Assembly (NCBI GenBank): GCA_938073925.1
Contig: CALJGH010000253.1
Span: 1-19,743, forward strand
Reading direction: 5' to 3'
Length of the DNA stretch: 19,743 nucleotides
From: an uncultured Nitrospinaceae bacterium
Lineage (GTDB): Bacteria > Nitrospinota > Nitrospinia > Nitrospinales > VA-1
In this document: positions 8,321 through 15,352 of the stretch, piece by piece
How positions within the stretch are numbered: the stretch's first letter is position 1
Layout: the number at the start of each line of letters is the position of its first letter
Notes under the pieces: model-generated
The model's input: the letters and a program-made list of their open reading frames with translations, nothing else
Told to the model about the DNA's origin: nothing
The model's database searches: none
Position numbers and translations under genes: made by a program

Positions 8321-9147
8321 AAAGTAAACCGATATTGTTCGAACAAATCCATCGTTACAACATCTTTGCCAGCCTTGGTCACTTCCTGTTCAATCCGTTT
8401 CACGGCCATATTACGGATAAAAGGAATGGGAATGCGAGATACCTTGTCCAGCGCATCGTCTTCCCATTTCATAGAAACTTCAACTGGCGCGTCTTTATCT
8501 TTATTGATTTGTTCATCCTGCTTAAGGTCTTCTTCGGTCACCTCCATGCCCATCGCTTCTTTGGCAGAGGATGGCATAATATTGGTGAACACCTCATCAA
8601 TGATATCGGGAGTGATCATTTTGTCTCCCCTTTCCCTGGCACGCCCTTCAATGGTTTGCTTGGCCATGCCGAGAACAAAAGGAGGTACTTTTTCCATTTT
8701 CTCCTTGGCCTCTTTACTCCAAGGAACGCCTGAAGTAGGTGTCACTTCCATATAACTTTTGAATTTTTCTACGATATCGTCTTTTTTTTCTGTGCGCATA
8801 GAGAGAAAATCTTCGATCTCTTCAATCACTTCCACCTTACGAGGGCTTTCCCGCATTTTTTCCTTGGCCACATCAAAGGCATCCATACTCAATTCTTCAA
8901 ATCCAAAACCTTTGACTCGTTTGGACACCAGCATCATGGATTCGTTTCTGATTTCCGTCAGAAAATCAGAAGTAACAATTTTAAAACCGCGCTTCACGCA
9001 ACGTTGCACCATGAGCTTGCGGATTCCCGGGCGAACAAATTCTGGCGCATGTTTTACACGTTCCCAAGCCTCTTCGGCCCACACCACACCATTTTCTTTA
9101 GCGTAAGGATGGTCGGCATCTGTCATCTTTATTTCTTGAGTTCCCAT
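8317..9147 (-). CDS. Protein with three PCP_red repeats (protochlorophyllide reductase C-terminal-like)
   Basis: A 276-aa soluble protein made mainly of three copies of a roughly 46-residue unit that I recognise as PCP_red (the small domain at the C-terminus of the BchB/ChlB subunit of dark protochlorophyllide reductase). Units lie at about residues 23-68, 143-188 and 228-273. Each shows W, an acidic EA/DA step, a Pro-Phe pair (PEF, PPF, IPF), a basic helix, and an ending like G-x-x-(I/V)-(V/T)-(T/M). Residues 85-130 may be a decayed fourth unit. The catalytic BchB body is missing and no other chlorophyll gene is near, so a role in pigment synthesis is not supported. ATG 9147 has a good GAAGG ribosome-binding site 8 nt upstream. 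Plus-strand ORFs over this stretch are shadows: the repeats exist only in this frame. Function unknown. Confidence 0.85.
   Translation of the reverse strand: MGTQEIKMTDADHPYAKENGVVWAEEAWERVKHAPEFVRPGIRKLMVQRCVKRGFKIVTSDFLTEIRNESMMLVSKRVKGFGFEELSMDAFDVAKEKMRESPRKVEVIEEIEDFLSMRTEKKDDIVEKFKSYMEVTPTSGVPWSKEAKEKMEKVPPFVLGMAKQTIEGRARERGDKMITPDIIDEVFTNIMPSSAKEAMGMEVTEEDLKQDEQINKDKDAPVEVSMKWEDDALDKVSRIPIPFIRNMAVKRIEQEVTKAGKDVVTMDLFEQYRFTF
8329..9081 (-). repeat. Three PCP_red-type protein repeats
   Basis: Coding repeats within the minus-strand gene, at 8944-9081, 8584-8721 and 8329-8466. They match at the protein level (shared W, Pro-Phe, basic helix, GDKMIT/GKDVVT/GFKIVT-like endings) but have diverged in DNA, so the duplication is old. 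The spacer between units 1 and 2 (about 75 residues) is longer than that between units 2 and 3 (about 40). Confidence 0.75.
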
Positions 9148-9167
9148 TTAAAGAACCTTCATTTATT

Positions 9168-9173
9168 ATTATA
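9168..9173 (-). promoter_or_regulatory. Candidate -10 box for the PCP_red gene
   Basis: On the minus strand TATAAT reads at 9173-9168, about 20 nt before ATG 9147, with GAAGG between. The start would fall near 9161, giving a leader of about 14 nt. No good -35 hexamer lies at the right distance, so support is limited to the -10 and its position. Confidence 0.3.
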
Positions 9174-9225
9174 AAAACACGGTATTTATAAAAATTACTT
9201 GAAGCCCGAGCCAATGTCAATTATT

Positions 9226-9255
9226 TTGAATGTTTGCCGGGGATATGAGCATAAT
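9226..9255 (+). promoter_or_regulatory. Candidate promoter for the SpeE-like membrane protein
   Basis: TTGAAT (9226-9231) and CATAAT (9250-9255) are separated by 18 bp, in the divergent region between the PCP_red gene and the gene at 9346. Transcription from here would leave a leader of about 84 nt. The rest of the 198-nt gap is AT-rich and shows no strong terminator or other recognisable site. Confidence 0.33.
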
Positions 9256-9345
9256 AGCGGGGTATTATTGAGTAGAATCAAGCAAATTTTCGATTTTTGC
9301 GCACAATATCCCAGTCAAGTTTAAAACTGAAATAATATATAAAAT

Positions 9346-12300
9346 ATGCAACGTTCGCCTATAGTCTACTTTTTATTCTTTGCATCTGGTATTACGGCCC
9401 TGATTTATGAAATCGTGTGGACCCGAATGCTCACCCTTGTTTTCGGGCACACCGTTTTCTCAGTCTCAGTAGTGCTTGCCGGGTTTATGGCCGGCTTGGG
9501 GCTAGGCAGTTATCTCTTTGGTTATGCTGCTGACAGGTTATCCTCTTCATCCTCCGCTCTCAGAGTCTACGGTTGGATAGAAGTTTTAATATTCGCGAGC
9601 GGTGCTCTTCTTTCACTGTTATTTGCCGATTTTGCGTATGTTTATTCCCTGCTCCACAGCGTTATTCCAGAATCACCACCGCTGCAAAACCTATTGAAGG
9701 TCCTTTTGTCCTTCATCCTGATGTTGGTGCCTACAACATTTATGGGTGCGACTCTTCCGCTTATCAGCAAATATTGCGTTACCGATGACAAGCGCATAGG
9801 AACACAGATAAGCCTGCTTTACGCGCTCAACACTTTAGGCGCGGCCTGCGGTTGCTTTTTGACAGGATTCTTTTTGATGGGAACGTTCGGTGTTCTGGAA
9901 ACTGTATTGACGGCTGCTGCTGGCAATCTCTTAATCGGTATTGGTGCGTTAAATGTCTATAAGGAAAACGTCGGCTCTTTAAAATTCAATTTGCCTGAAA
10001 TTAAATTTCCAAAAATGAATTGGAGTGCAGAGCAAAAATTCTGGATGGGAATCAGTTTCGTTTGTGGTTTTACTGCCCTCGCCTATGAAGTTTTATGGAC
10101 GCGGCTGTTGGTATTCAGTATTGCCAGTACGGTTTACTCATTTAGTATGATGCTGGCTGTTTTTTTACTAGGAATATTCCTCGGAAGCCTTCTTCTGATT
10201 CCTCTACTTCCAAAGATCAAGAACTTGCGCACCATGCTCATTGCCTTACAAGGAGGGGTAGGCATTTATGTGATCGGCTCTATCTACGGTTTGGAATCCA
10301 TTCTCTCTCCGCCTTGGAATGCGTACAACCTGGGAAACCCAGCCGCGGCTTTCTGGGTCTATTTTAAAGGTTCAGCGGCTCTCATGTTGTTTCCTTCACT
10401 GCTCCTAGGGATGTGTTTCCCATTGCTCATCCAGTTGATATCAAAGAAACACGAAAATATCGGGCAAGCGACCGGGCAAGTTTATGCAGCGAATACAGTA
10501 GGCGCAATCTTTGGTTCTCTTTTTTCCGGATTTCTTTTCCTGCCCAATTTTGGCAGTCAGACGAGCCTTACCCTTCTCGCAACGATCAATTTGTTCACCA
10601 TGATTCTTTTGTTCCGCACCGGAGACTACCTAACACCCGCGATCAGAAAAGGAATGACTGTTGTATTCGCGTCGCTGATTCTTTTTATCAATATGGCCAT
10701 CCCGAACGACTTGTTGAATCCTTTTTTCATGCGAGATAGTGCTGGCAAACGAAACCTTAATAAGCTGATGTACTTTGAAGAAGGTTTGTCCGATACCGTT
10801 GCCGTTTTTAAAGAGGAATACGGAGTGCTCGATCCATCGGCGAAGCGATTGATCACCAACGGCATATCTATGTCAGCTTCTAATATGACAGCCACTCGCT
10901 ATATGAAGTTGCTTGCTCATGTTCCCATCCTGCTGGTGGACAAACCCGATGACATTCTCGTAGTCTGCTTTGGCACCGGTCAAACCACAGGCGCAGCAGG
11001 AATACACCCTCGGGTAAAAACCGTCGACAGCGTGGAGTTATCTTCCAGCGTTATCAATGCAGGAAAAATGTTCGCCGACCAAAACCATAATGTTCTGGCA
11101 AACCCTAAAGTGAACTTCGTGATTCAGGATGGACGCAACCATTTGTTAACGACTCATAAACTTTACGATGTCATCACATCTGAGCCTCCGCCGCCACGTA
11201 CAGCATTTACCGTCAATCTGTATACAAGGGAATATTATGAGCTGCAGAAAAGTAAATTGAAACCTGGTGGTATTGTTACACAATGGATTCCGTTGCACAG
11301 CCAAGGTCCAAAAGAAGTAGCCATGCACTTTAAGACGTTTCAGTCGGTTTTTCCGTTTACGATGGGTTGGCTTTCTGTGGCGAATGAAATGATTATCATC
11401 GGTTCGATTCAACCCATTAAAATTGATTTCAACAAACTGAATGAACGTGTGCAGGAACCTGAAATCAAAAAAGCGTTAGCTAATATTGAAATCCCAAACA
11501 TCTATTCTTTCCTGAGCAACATCTGGTTACTCAACGAACAAGTGGAAAAACTGGGAGAAGGCTTCCCTCTTATTACAGACAACCATCCGGCTATCGAGTT
11601 TTATCTCAATCTGGGTAAGGTGATCGGTGTACCGGGGCAAGAAAGATATGTGTTTAATCGCGCAAGGTTTGACGATGTCACGAATAGAATTTCAAACCTG
11701 TCCGACTCTGACCGGCAAAAGCTGAAGCCTTATTATGATGCGATGGACCTTTATCAGCGCGGAGTTATGTATGGCAATCGCGGCCAACTCTTGAAAGCAA
11801 TGACGCTGGTAGATGATGACGACCTTTTCCGTTACCACCTGCAGGCAGATCGTAAGCAAATGCAACGCTTGACTCAGCTCATTGAAGAAGAGCCTGATAA
11901 CCTACAGTACCTGCTCAACCTGGCCCACAGTTTTTACCAGATCGGTAATTATGAGCAAAGCATGGAAATACTGCAGTTGGTTCTTGAGAAAAATCCGAAT
12001 CTGAGTTTCGCCAACCTTTATATGGGCTTCAACTTATTGGAAATGGGAAAAAAAGAAGAAGCCTTAATATCCTTTCAAAACACCGCTAAAAATGATCCCC
12101 AACAAATGGGAACGGTTATGCGAGAAATTGGGTTGGTGAGCTTATTAAAAGAGATAGACAAAAATCCCGGAGACCCTGTTCTTCTAAGGTCCCTTGCAGA
12201 GTATTATAATTTGAAAAAGGAATACTTGAAATCCTTGGAATATTCACTTCCGCTGCTACAACAAGATCAGATGAACTTGAAGATATTACAGATCATTGTT

Positions 12301-12534
12301 TACAGTTATCGCGGACTGGGAGAAGCCAAAGAAGTTCTAATGTATGGAGGTCGCTATAGCTTGATCGACCCTGAAGAAATGCATTTACAATTTATAATGG
12401 CAGAAATCTTTGTTCAGTTGAATAAGTGTACGAAAGCATTACCGCTTCTTGAGAAAGTTTTGAAGCAAGATGACACCTACCGCAATGCCTGGGAGCTGAA
12501 AGAATCCTGCCAAAAATCATCTTCTACCAACTAG
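9346..12534 (+). CDS. Polytopic membrane protein with fused spermidine-synthase-like domain and TPRs
   Basis: A 1062-aa, three-part protein. Residues 1-455 form a membrane domain of many helices, itself a duplication: SGITALIYEIVWTRMLTL (14-31) matches CGFTALAYEVLWTRLLVF (240-257). This is the usual N-terminus of fused MFS/spermidine-synthase proteins. Residues about 475-690 are a SpeE-like Rossmann domain with the nucleotide loop CFGTGQTTG (541-549), DSVELS (561-566) and LYDVITSEP (606-614), then KLKPGGIV. Residues 845-1055 carry four or so TPR units. In true spermidine synthases the block after the DVI strand begins with Asp (SDP-like); here it is SEP, as I recall in other fused proteins. 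Aminopropyl transfer is therefore doubtful, and a SAM-type ligand is more likely than a known product. ATG 9346 follows A-rich sequence without a Shine-Dalgarno. Substrate and pathway unknown. Confidence 0.86.
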   Translation: MQRSPIVYFLFFASGITALIYEIVWTRMLTLVFGHTVFSVSVVLAGFMAGLGLGSYLFGYAADRLSSSSSALRVYGWIEVLIFASGALLSLLFADFAYVYSLLHSVIPESPPLQNLLKVLLSFILMLVPTTFMGATLPLISKYCVTDDKRIGTQISLLYALNTLGAACGCFLTGFFLMGTFGVLETVLTAAAGNLLIGIGALNVYKENVGSLKFNLPEIKFPKMNWSAEQKFWMGISFVCGFTALAYEVLWTRLLVFSIASTVYSFSMMLAVFLLGIFLGSLLLIPLLPKIKNLRTMLIALQGGVGIYVIGSIYGLESILSPPWNAYNLGNPAAAFWVYFKGSAALMLFPSLLLGMCFPLLIQLISKKHENIGQATGQVYAANTVGAIFGSLFSGFLFLPNFGSQTSLTLLATINLFTMILLFRTGDYLTPAIRKGMTVVFASLILFINMAIPNDLLNPFFMRDSAGKRNLNKLMYFEEGLSDTVAVFKEEYGVLDPSAKRLITNGISMSASNMTATRYMKLLAHVPILLVDKPDDILVVCFGTGQTTGAAGIHPRVKTVDSVELSSSVINAGKMFADQNHNVLANPKVNFVIQDGRNHLLTTHKLYDVITSEPPPPRTAFTVNLYTREYYELQKSKLKPGGIVTQWIPLHSQGPKEVAMHFKTFQSVFPFTMGWLSVANEMIIIGSIQPIKIDFNKLNERVQEPEIKKALANIEIPNIYSFLSNIWLLNEQVEKLGEGFPLITDNHPAIEFYLNLGKVIGVPGQERYVFNRARFDDVTNRISNLSDSDRQKLKPYYDAMDLYQRGVMYGNRGQLLKAMTLVDDDDLFRYHLQADRKQMQRLTQLIEEEPDNLQYLLNLAHSFYQIGNYEQSMEILQLVLEKNPNLSFANLYMGFNLLEMGKKEEALISFQNTAKNDPQQMGTVMREIGLVSLLKEIDKNPGDPVLLRSLAEYYNLKKEYLKSLEYSLPLLQQDQMNLKILQIIVYSYRGLGEAKEVLMYGGRYSLIDPEEMHLQFIMAEIFVQLNKCTKALPLLEKVLKQDDTYRNAWELKESCQKSSSTN

Positions 12535-12572
12535 CCCGCATATCGCACAAGTATTTTAGAGCTAAGGGCTAG
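12531..12572 (+). terminator. Weak inverted repeat at the end of the SpeE-like gene
   Basis: CTAGCCC (12531-12537, including the stop codon) pairs perfectly with GGGCTAG (12566-12572) across a 28-nt loop. There is no T-tract after it, so it is at best a weak terminator or a processing hairpin. A second small hairpin, TTTTGCG/CGCAAAA with a 5-nt loop, lies at 12624-12642. Confidence 0.25.
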
Positions 12573-12765
12573 CACATGTATCCCCTTCCTCAACTAGAAA
12601 TTCTTCAGCACGTCATTATGCCGTTTTGCGGATTGCGCAAAAGACCAGTTTCCCAATTGGTTAAGTGACCCTTCAGTTCGTAGCCTGCATATTGCATAAA
12701 TAGCAGGGAACTCATACTTCGATTCAACCAATATCCCTTTATACCTGAACGCAGAATAAATATTT

Positions 12766-13974
12766 TTAACCGATACCTGAAACAAAATTTCTTAAAAATC
12801 CAAAAAATGTTCTTGCCAGATCGAACAACTTGTTCTTTGACCAGGCTTTCCGGTCGAATAACCTTTTGTGAGTATCAAACAATAGCTTTGGTATTTCCAG
12901 TTTTTCAGGACACCTAGGAAGGCAGTCTCCACACTCGGTGCATTTAGACGCAAAATTTCCCGGGAACCAGTGACCCTCACCTTCGAACATATTGTAACGA
13001 AATTCTCCGTAGTCTTTCATATCATAAGCTTCAAGCAAATTTCGAAACCGCAGCACTTCTGGGATATTTATTTCTTCTGGGCAAGGCAAACAATCATTGC
13101 AAAGAGTACAAAGGTCGGGCACTTCATTTAATCGATCATCCATCTGCAAACGAATTTTTTGTTCTTTATCACTTTTTGCTTCACTTATAATCGAAAGGTT
13201 TTGTGGAAAATGTTCTGGCGCATGCATCCCCAAGCTCAATGTGGTGATTTGGGGATGTTGCAGACAGAACTTACCGTTGAATTCAATGGCCGTCATTGGA
13301 TCACAGGTTTCCCGAACAACATCTGAAGGTTTCCATAGCATCCCTCCTTTTTCATTTGGAGAAATAATAAAAACGCCAATGTCCTTTTCTCCCGAGAATT
13401 TAACTGCCTGAAGATTACGCTGAAAAAAATAGTAATAATGCAGATTCACAAAACTAAACAGATCCGTATCAAGTGCTTGCAAAATAACATCCAGAGAACC
13501 GTGAGTCGAAAACCCGATATGACGGATCAAGCCTTCTTCCCTTAATCGATGTAAAACTTCTACAGGCCCTCCCGGCTTGATTGCTGCTTGCAATCTTTCT
13601 TCATTATTGATTCCATGCCAGCCATAAAAATCTACGAAATCCAATTGCAGATTTTCTAACTGCTCCTCCACCAACGCGCGGGTTTCATCTCCCGTCATCG
13701 GCGCCCCTTTCGTCATCATCTTGAACTGGTCACGTGGCGTTGCCAGCTCCTTCAACGTAATTCCATAAAGGTGCTCACTCTTCATATACCCATGAGCTGT
13801 TTCTATATGGTTTATGCCAACATCAAATGCCTGACTTGTAGTATCAATGCAGTTTTGAATGGATTCAGCAGGCAAAATACTACGCGGCGGATTCCACCCG
13901 TGCTTGAACCGCATCCCTCCCAGAGTGATCACAGAAATTTCTTCATTGGTTTTTCCAAAACGGCGGTATTCCAT
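12766..13974 (-). CDS. Aldo/keto reductase with C-terminal 4Fe-4S ferredoxin-like domain
   Basis: A 402-aa oxidoreductase of the COG1453 type. Residues 1-280 form an aldo/keto reductase barrel: MEYRRFGKTNEEIS at the start, candidate catalytic residues Y63 (ETAHGY), K89 (MMTKG) and H120 (FYGWHGI). The usual barrel Asp in the DTAxxYG motif is Glu here (E58). The C-terminal part has two four-Cys sets: C289-C292-C295-C298 followed by Pro, and C345-C348-C351-C355 followed by Pro, fitting two 4Fe-4S clusters. This suggests electron exchange between NAD(P)H or an organic carbonyl and an iron-sulfur or ferredoxin partner; the substrate is unknown. No signal peptide, so cytoplasmic. The gene is divergent from the nuclease operon and convergent with the SpeE-like gene. 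The 231-nt stretch downstream holds nothing I recognise. The start at 13974 sits only 6 nt after a candidate -10 box. Confidence 0.9.
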   Translation of the reverse strand: MEYRRFGKTNEEISVITLGGMRFKHGWNPPRSILPAESIQNCIDTTSQAFDVGINHIETAHGYMKSEHLYGITLKELATPRDQFKMMTKGAPMTGDETRALVEEQLENLQLDFVDFYGWHGINNEERLQAAIKPGGPVEVLHRLREEGLIRHIGFSTHGSLDVILQALDTDLFSFVNLHYYYFFQRNLQAVKFSGEKDIGVFIISPNEKGGMLWKPSDVVRETCDPMTAIEFNGKFCLQHPQITTLSLGMHAPEHFPQNLSIISEAKSDKEQKIRLQMDDRLNEVPDLCTLCNDCLPCPEEINIPEVLRFRNLLEAYDMKDYGEFRYNMFEGEGHWFPGNFASKCTECGDCLPRCPEKLEIPKLLFDTHKRLFDRKAWSKNKLFDLARTFFGFLRNFVSGIG

Positions 13975-13980
13975 CTCGAA

Positions 13981-14009
13981 AGTATGGACGTGCTAAACAG
14001 CGTAAGCAA
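13981..14009 (-). promoter_or_regulatory. Candidate promoter of the aldo/keto reductase gene, possibly leaderless
   Basis: Reading the minus strand, TTGCTT (14009-14004) and CATACT (13986-13981) have exact 17-bp spacing. Only 6 nt (ttcgag) separate the -10 from ATG 13974, so transcription would begin at or next to the start codon. No usable Shine-Dalgarno exists; the GAG directly before ATG is too close. Confidence 0.42.
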
Positions 14010-14017
14010 GAAAATCA

Positions 14018-14046
14018 TTGAGCTTATCGCCGAAATCTCGTATACT
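14018..14046 (+). promoter_or_regulatory. Sigma70-type promoter of the nuclease/ATPase operon
   Basis: TTGAGC (14018-14023) and TATACT (14041-14046) are separated by exactly 17 bp. This is the best two-box promoter in the window. Transcription would start near 14053, giving a leader of about 35 nt before ATG 14088. It lies back to back with the promoter proposed for the minus-strand reductase, within 113 nt of divergent spacer. Confidence 0.6.
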
Positions 14047-14087
14047 AATTAATAACAATAACTTACAATCCAGATCCGAAGAAATTT

Positions 14088-15347
14088 ATGGCAGAATTTC
14101 GCTTTATTCATTGTTCCGACCTGCATATTGACAGCCCGTTTAAAGGGCTGACTTCGCAGGCTCCGACTCTAGCCAGCGCATTGCGCGAGTCCACCTTTAA
14201 GGCGTTTAAAGAAATTTCTCGTTTAGCTTTACAGGAAAAAGTCGACGCGGTTCTAATCGCCGGAGATGTCTTTGATGGTGCCGATCGTAGTTTGCAGGCA
14301 CAATTGAAGTTTCGCCGTATCCTTAAAGAACTTTCGGATGAAAATATTCAATCTTTCATCGTTCATGGCAACCATGATCCTTTGAACAGTTGGGCACACA
14401 CTATGGAATGGCCCGAGCATGTAACCATTTTTCCAGGAAATAAAGTCCATCACGTTCCGGTAAAAAAAGAAGGAAAAAATATAGCTTGGGTTTACGGCAT
14501 TAGCTATCCGCAAAAAGAAGTTACAGAAAACCTGGCATTAAAATTTAAAAATGAAAAGAAAGAAGGTTTTTCCATTGGGCTTCTTCATACCAATGTTGGA
14601 CAACAACCCGGACACGACAATTACGCCCCTTGCTCCATCAACGATCTGGTTTCAAGAAATTTTGATTATTGGGCATTGGGACATATCCATGAATTTAAGG
14701 TGTTGCGAGAAAGTGATCCGGCAATTGTCTATTCTGGAAATACCCAGGCGCGCCATTCAAGAGAAGCGGGTCAAAAAGGTTGCTGCCTCGTTACCTTATC
14801 TACAGATGGCCCGCCGGATATCCGCTTTATATCTACAGATGTCGTTGCCTATCGTTCCGCCACTATTGATTTGCAGGCTGCTGAAAGTATCAATGATGTT
14901 CTAAGCAGCATTCAGGTTCAATGCGAAGAGCTGGCAAAAGAGTCCATACCTCGTGAGGGTCTTGTTGCACGCCTCACACTGACAGGCCGGACCTCCATAC
15001 ACAAAGAGTTGCAAACTGCAGGCGTTATAAATGCCCTGACGGAGGAAATCCACATATTTTTTGAAGGCCACTCTCCCTGGGTCTCAGTCGAGCTAGGCAC
15101 ACAAACCGCGGGAACTTATGACATCAATAGTTTAAAAGAAGGAAAAGATTTTATCGCCGATCTGGTCAACCTTTGCGATGATGTAGAAAAAGATACACTG
15201 AGTGATAAAATTCGCGATTCCATTAAACCTGTTTTTGAATCATGGGCAGGAAGAAAATATCTCGAAGAAATTTCAACAGAGGAAATGGATGAACTCATTC
15301 ACAAATCCCGCAACCTGGCTCTCGACCAACTGGTCGATAATTCTTAA
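14088..15347 (+). CDS. Mre11/SbcD-like metallophosphoesterase (YhaO family), DNA repair nuclease
   Basis: A 419-aa calcineurin-like phosphoesterase of the SbcD/Mre11/YhaO group. Metal-binding motifs are complete and ordered: SDLHID (residues 10-15; D11, H13), GDVFD (59-63; D60), GNHD (94-97; N95, H96), LLHTN (165-169; H167) and GHIH (198-201; H199, H201). YSGN, seen a little later, is common in the family. Residues after 260 form a less conserved C-terminal region expected to bind the partner ATPase. ATG 14088 is preceded by GAAGAAATTT, a weak ribosome-binding site. The Rad50-like gene follows after 5 nt, so the two should form a nuclease-ATPase complex. The family acts as Mn-dependent exo/endonucleases on DNA ends. 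YhaO is a better label than SbcD because of the membrane-hairpin partner, but I leave the gene symbol blank. Confidence 0.9.
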   Translation: MAEFRFIHCSDLHIDSPFKGLTSQAPTLASALRESTFKAFKEISRLALQEKVDAVLIAGDVFDGADRSLQAQLKFRRILKELSDENIQSFIVHGNHDPLNSWAHTMEWPEHVTIFPGNKVHHVPVKKEGKNIAWVYGISYPQKEVTENLALKFKNEKKEGFSIGLLHTNVGQQPGHDNYAPCSINDLVSRNFDYWALGHIHEFKVLRESDPAIVYSGNTQARHSREAGQKGCCLVTLSTDGPPDIRFISTDVVAYRSATIDLQAAESINDVLSSIQVQCEELAKESIPREGLVARLTLTGRTSIHKELQTAGVINALTEEIHIFFEGHSPWVSVELGTQTAGTYDINSLKEGKDFIADLVNLCDDVEKDTLSDKIRDSIKPVFESWAGRKYLEEISTEEMDELIHKSRNLALDQLVDNS

Positions 15348-15352
15348 AAAAT

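Noticed and set aside
8335..9106. Three plus-strand ORFs of 115-132 aa over the PCP_red gene
   Set aside because: Their sequences lack domain features, whereas the minus frame shows three matching repeats and a ribosome-binding site.
8317..9147. Calling the PCP_red protein a protochlorophyllide reductase subunit
   Set aside because: The catalytic nitrogenase-like body of BchB is absent and no other bch/chl gene is nearby.
12624..12642. TTTTGCG/CGCAAAA hairpin as a terminator
   Set aside because: No T-tract follows on either strand and the stem is only 7 bp with a mostly AT base, so I do not call a terminator.
12594..12785. 63-aa minus-strand ORF downstream of the reductase, ending SAKRHNDVLKNF
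   Set aside because: It overlaps the reductase end by 20 nt, has no ribosome-binding site or known motif, and may be chance or an unrecognisable remnant. The 231-nt gap (12535-12765) otherwise shows only two weak hairpins.
13771..14052. 93-aa plus-strand ORF ahead of the Mre11-like gene
   Set aside because: Lies mostly antisense to the reductase and ends inside the promoter of the nuclease operon; no domain features.
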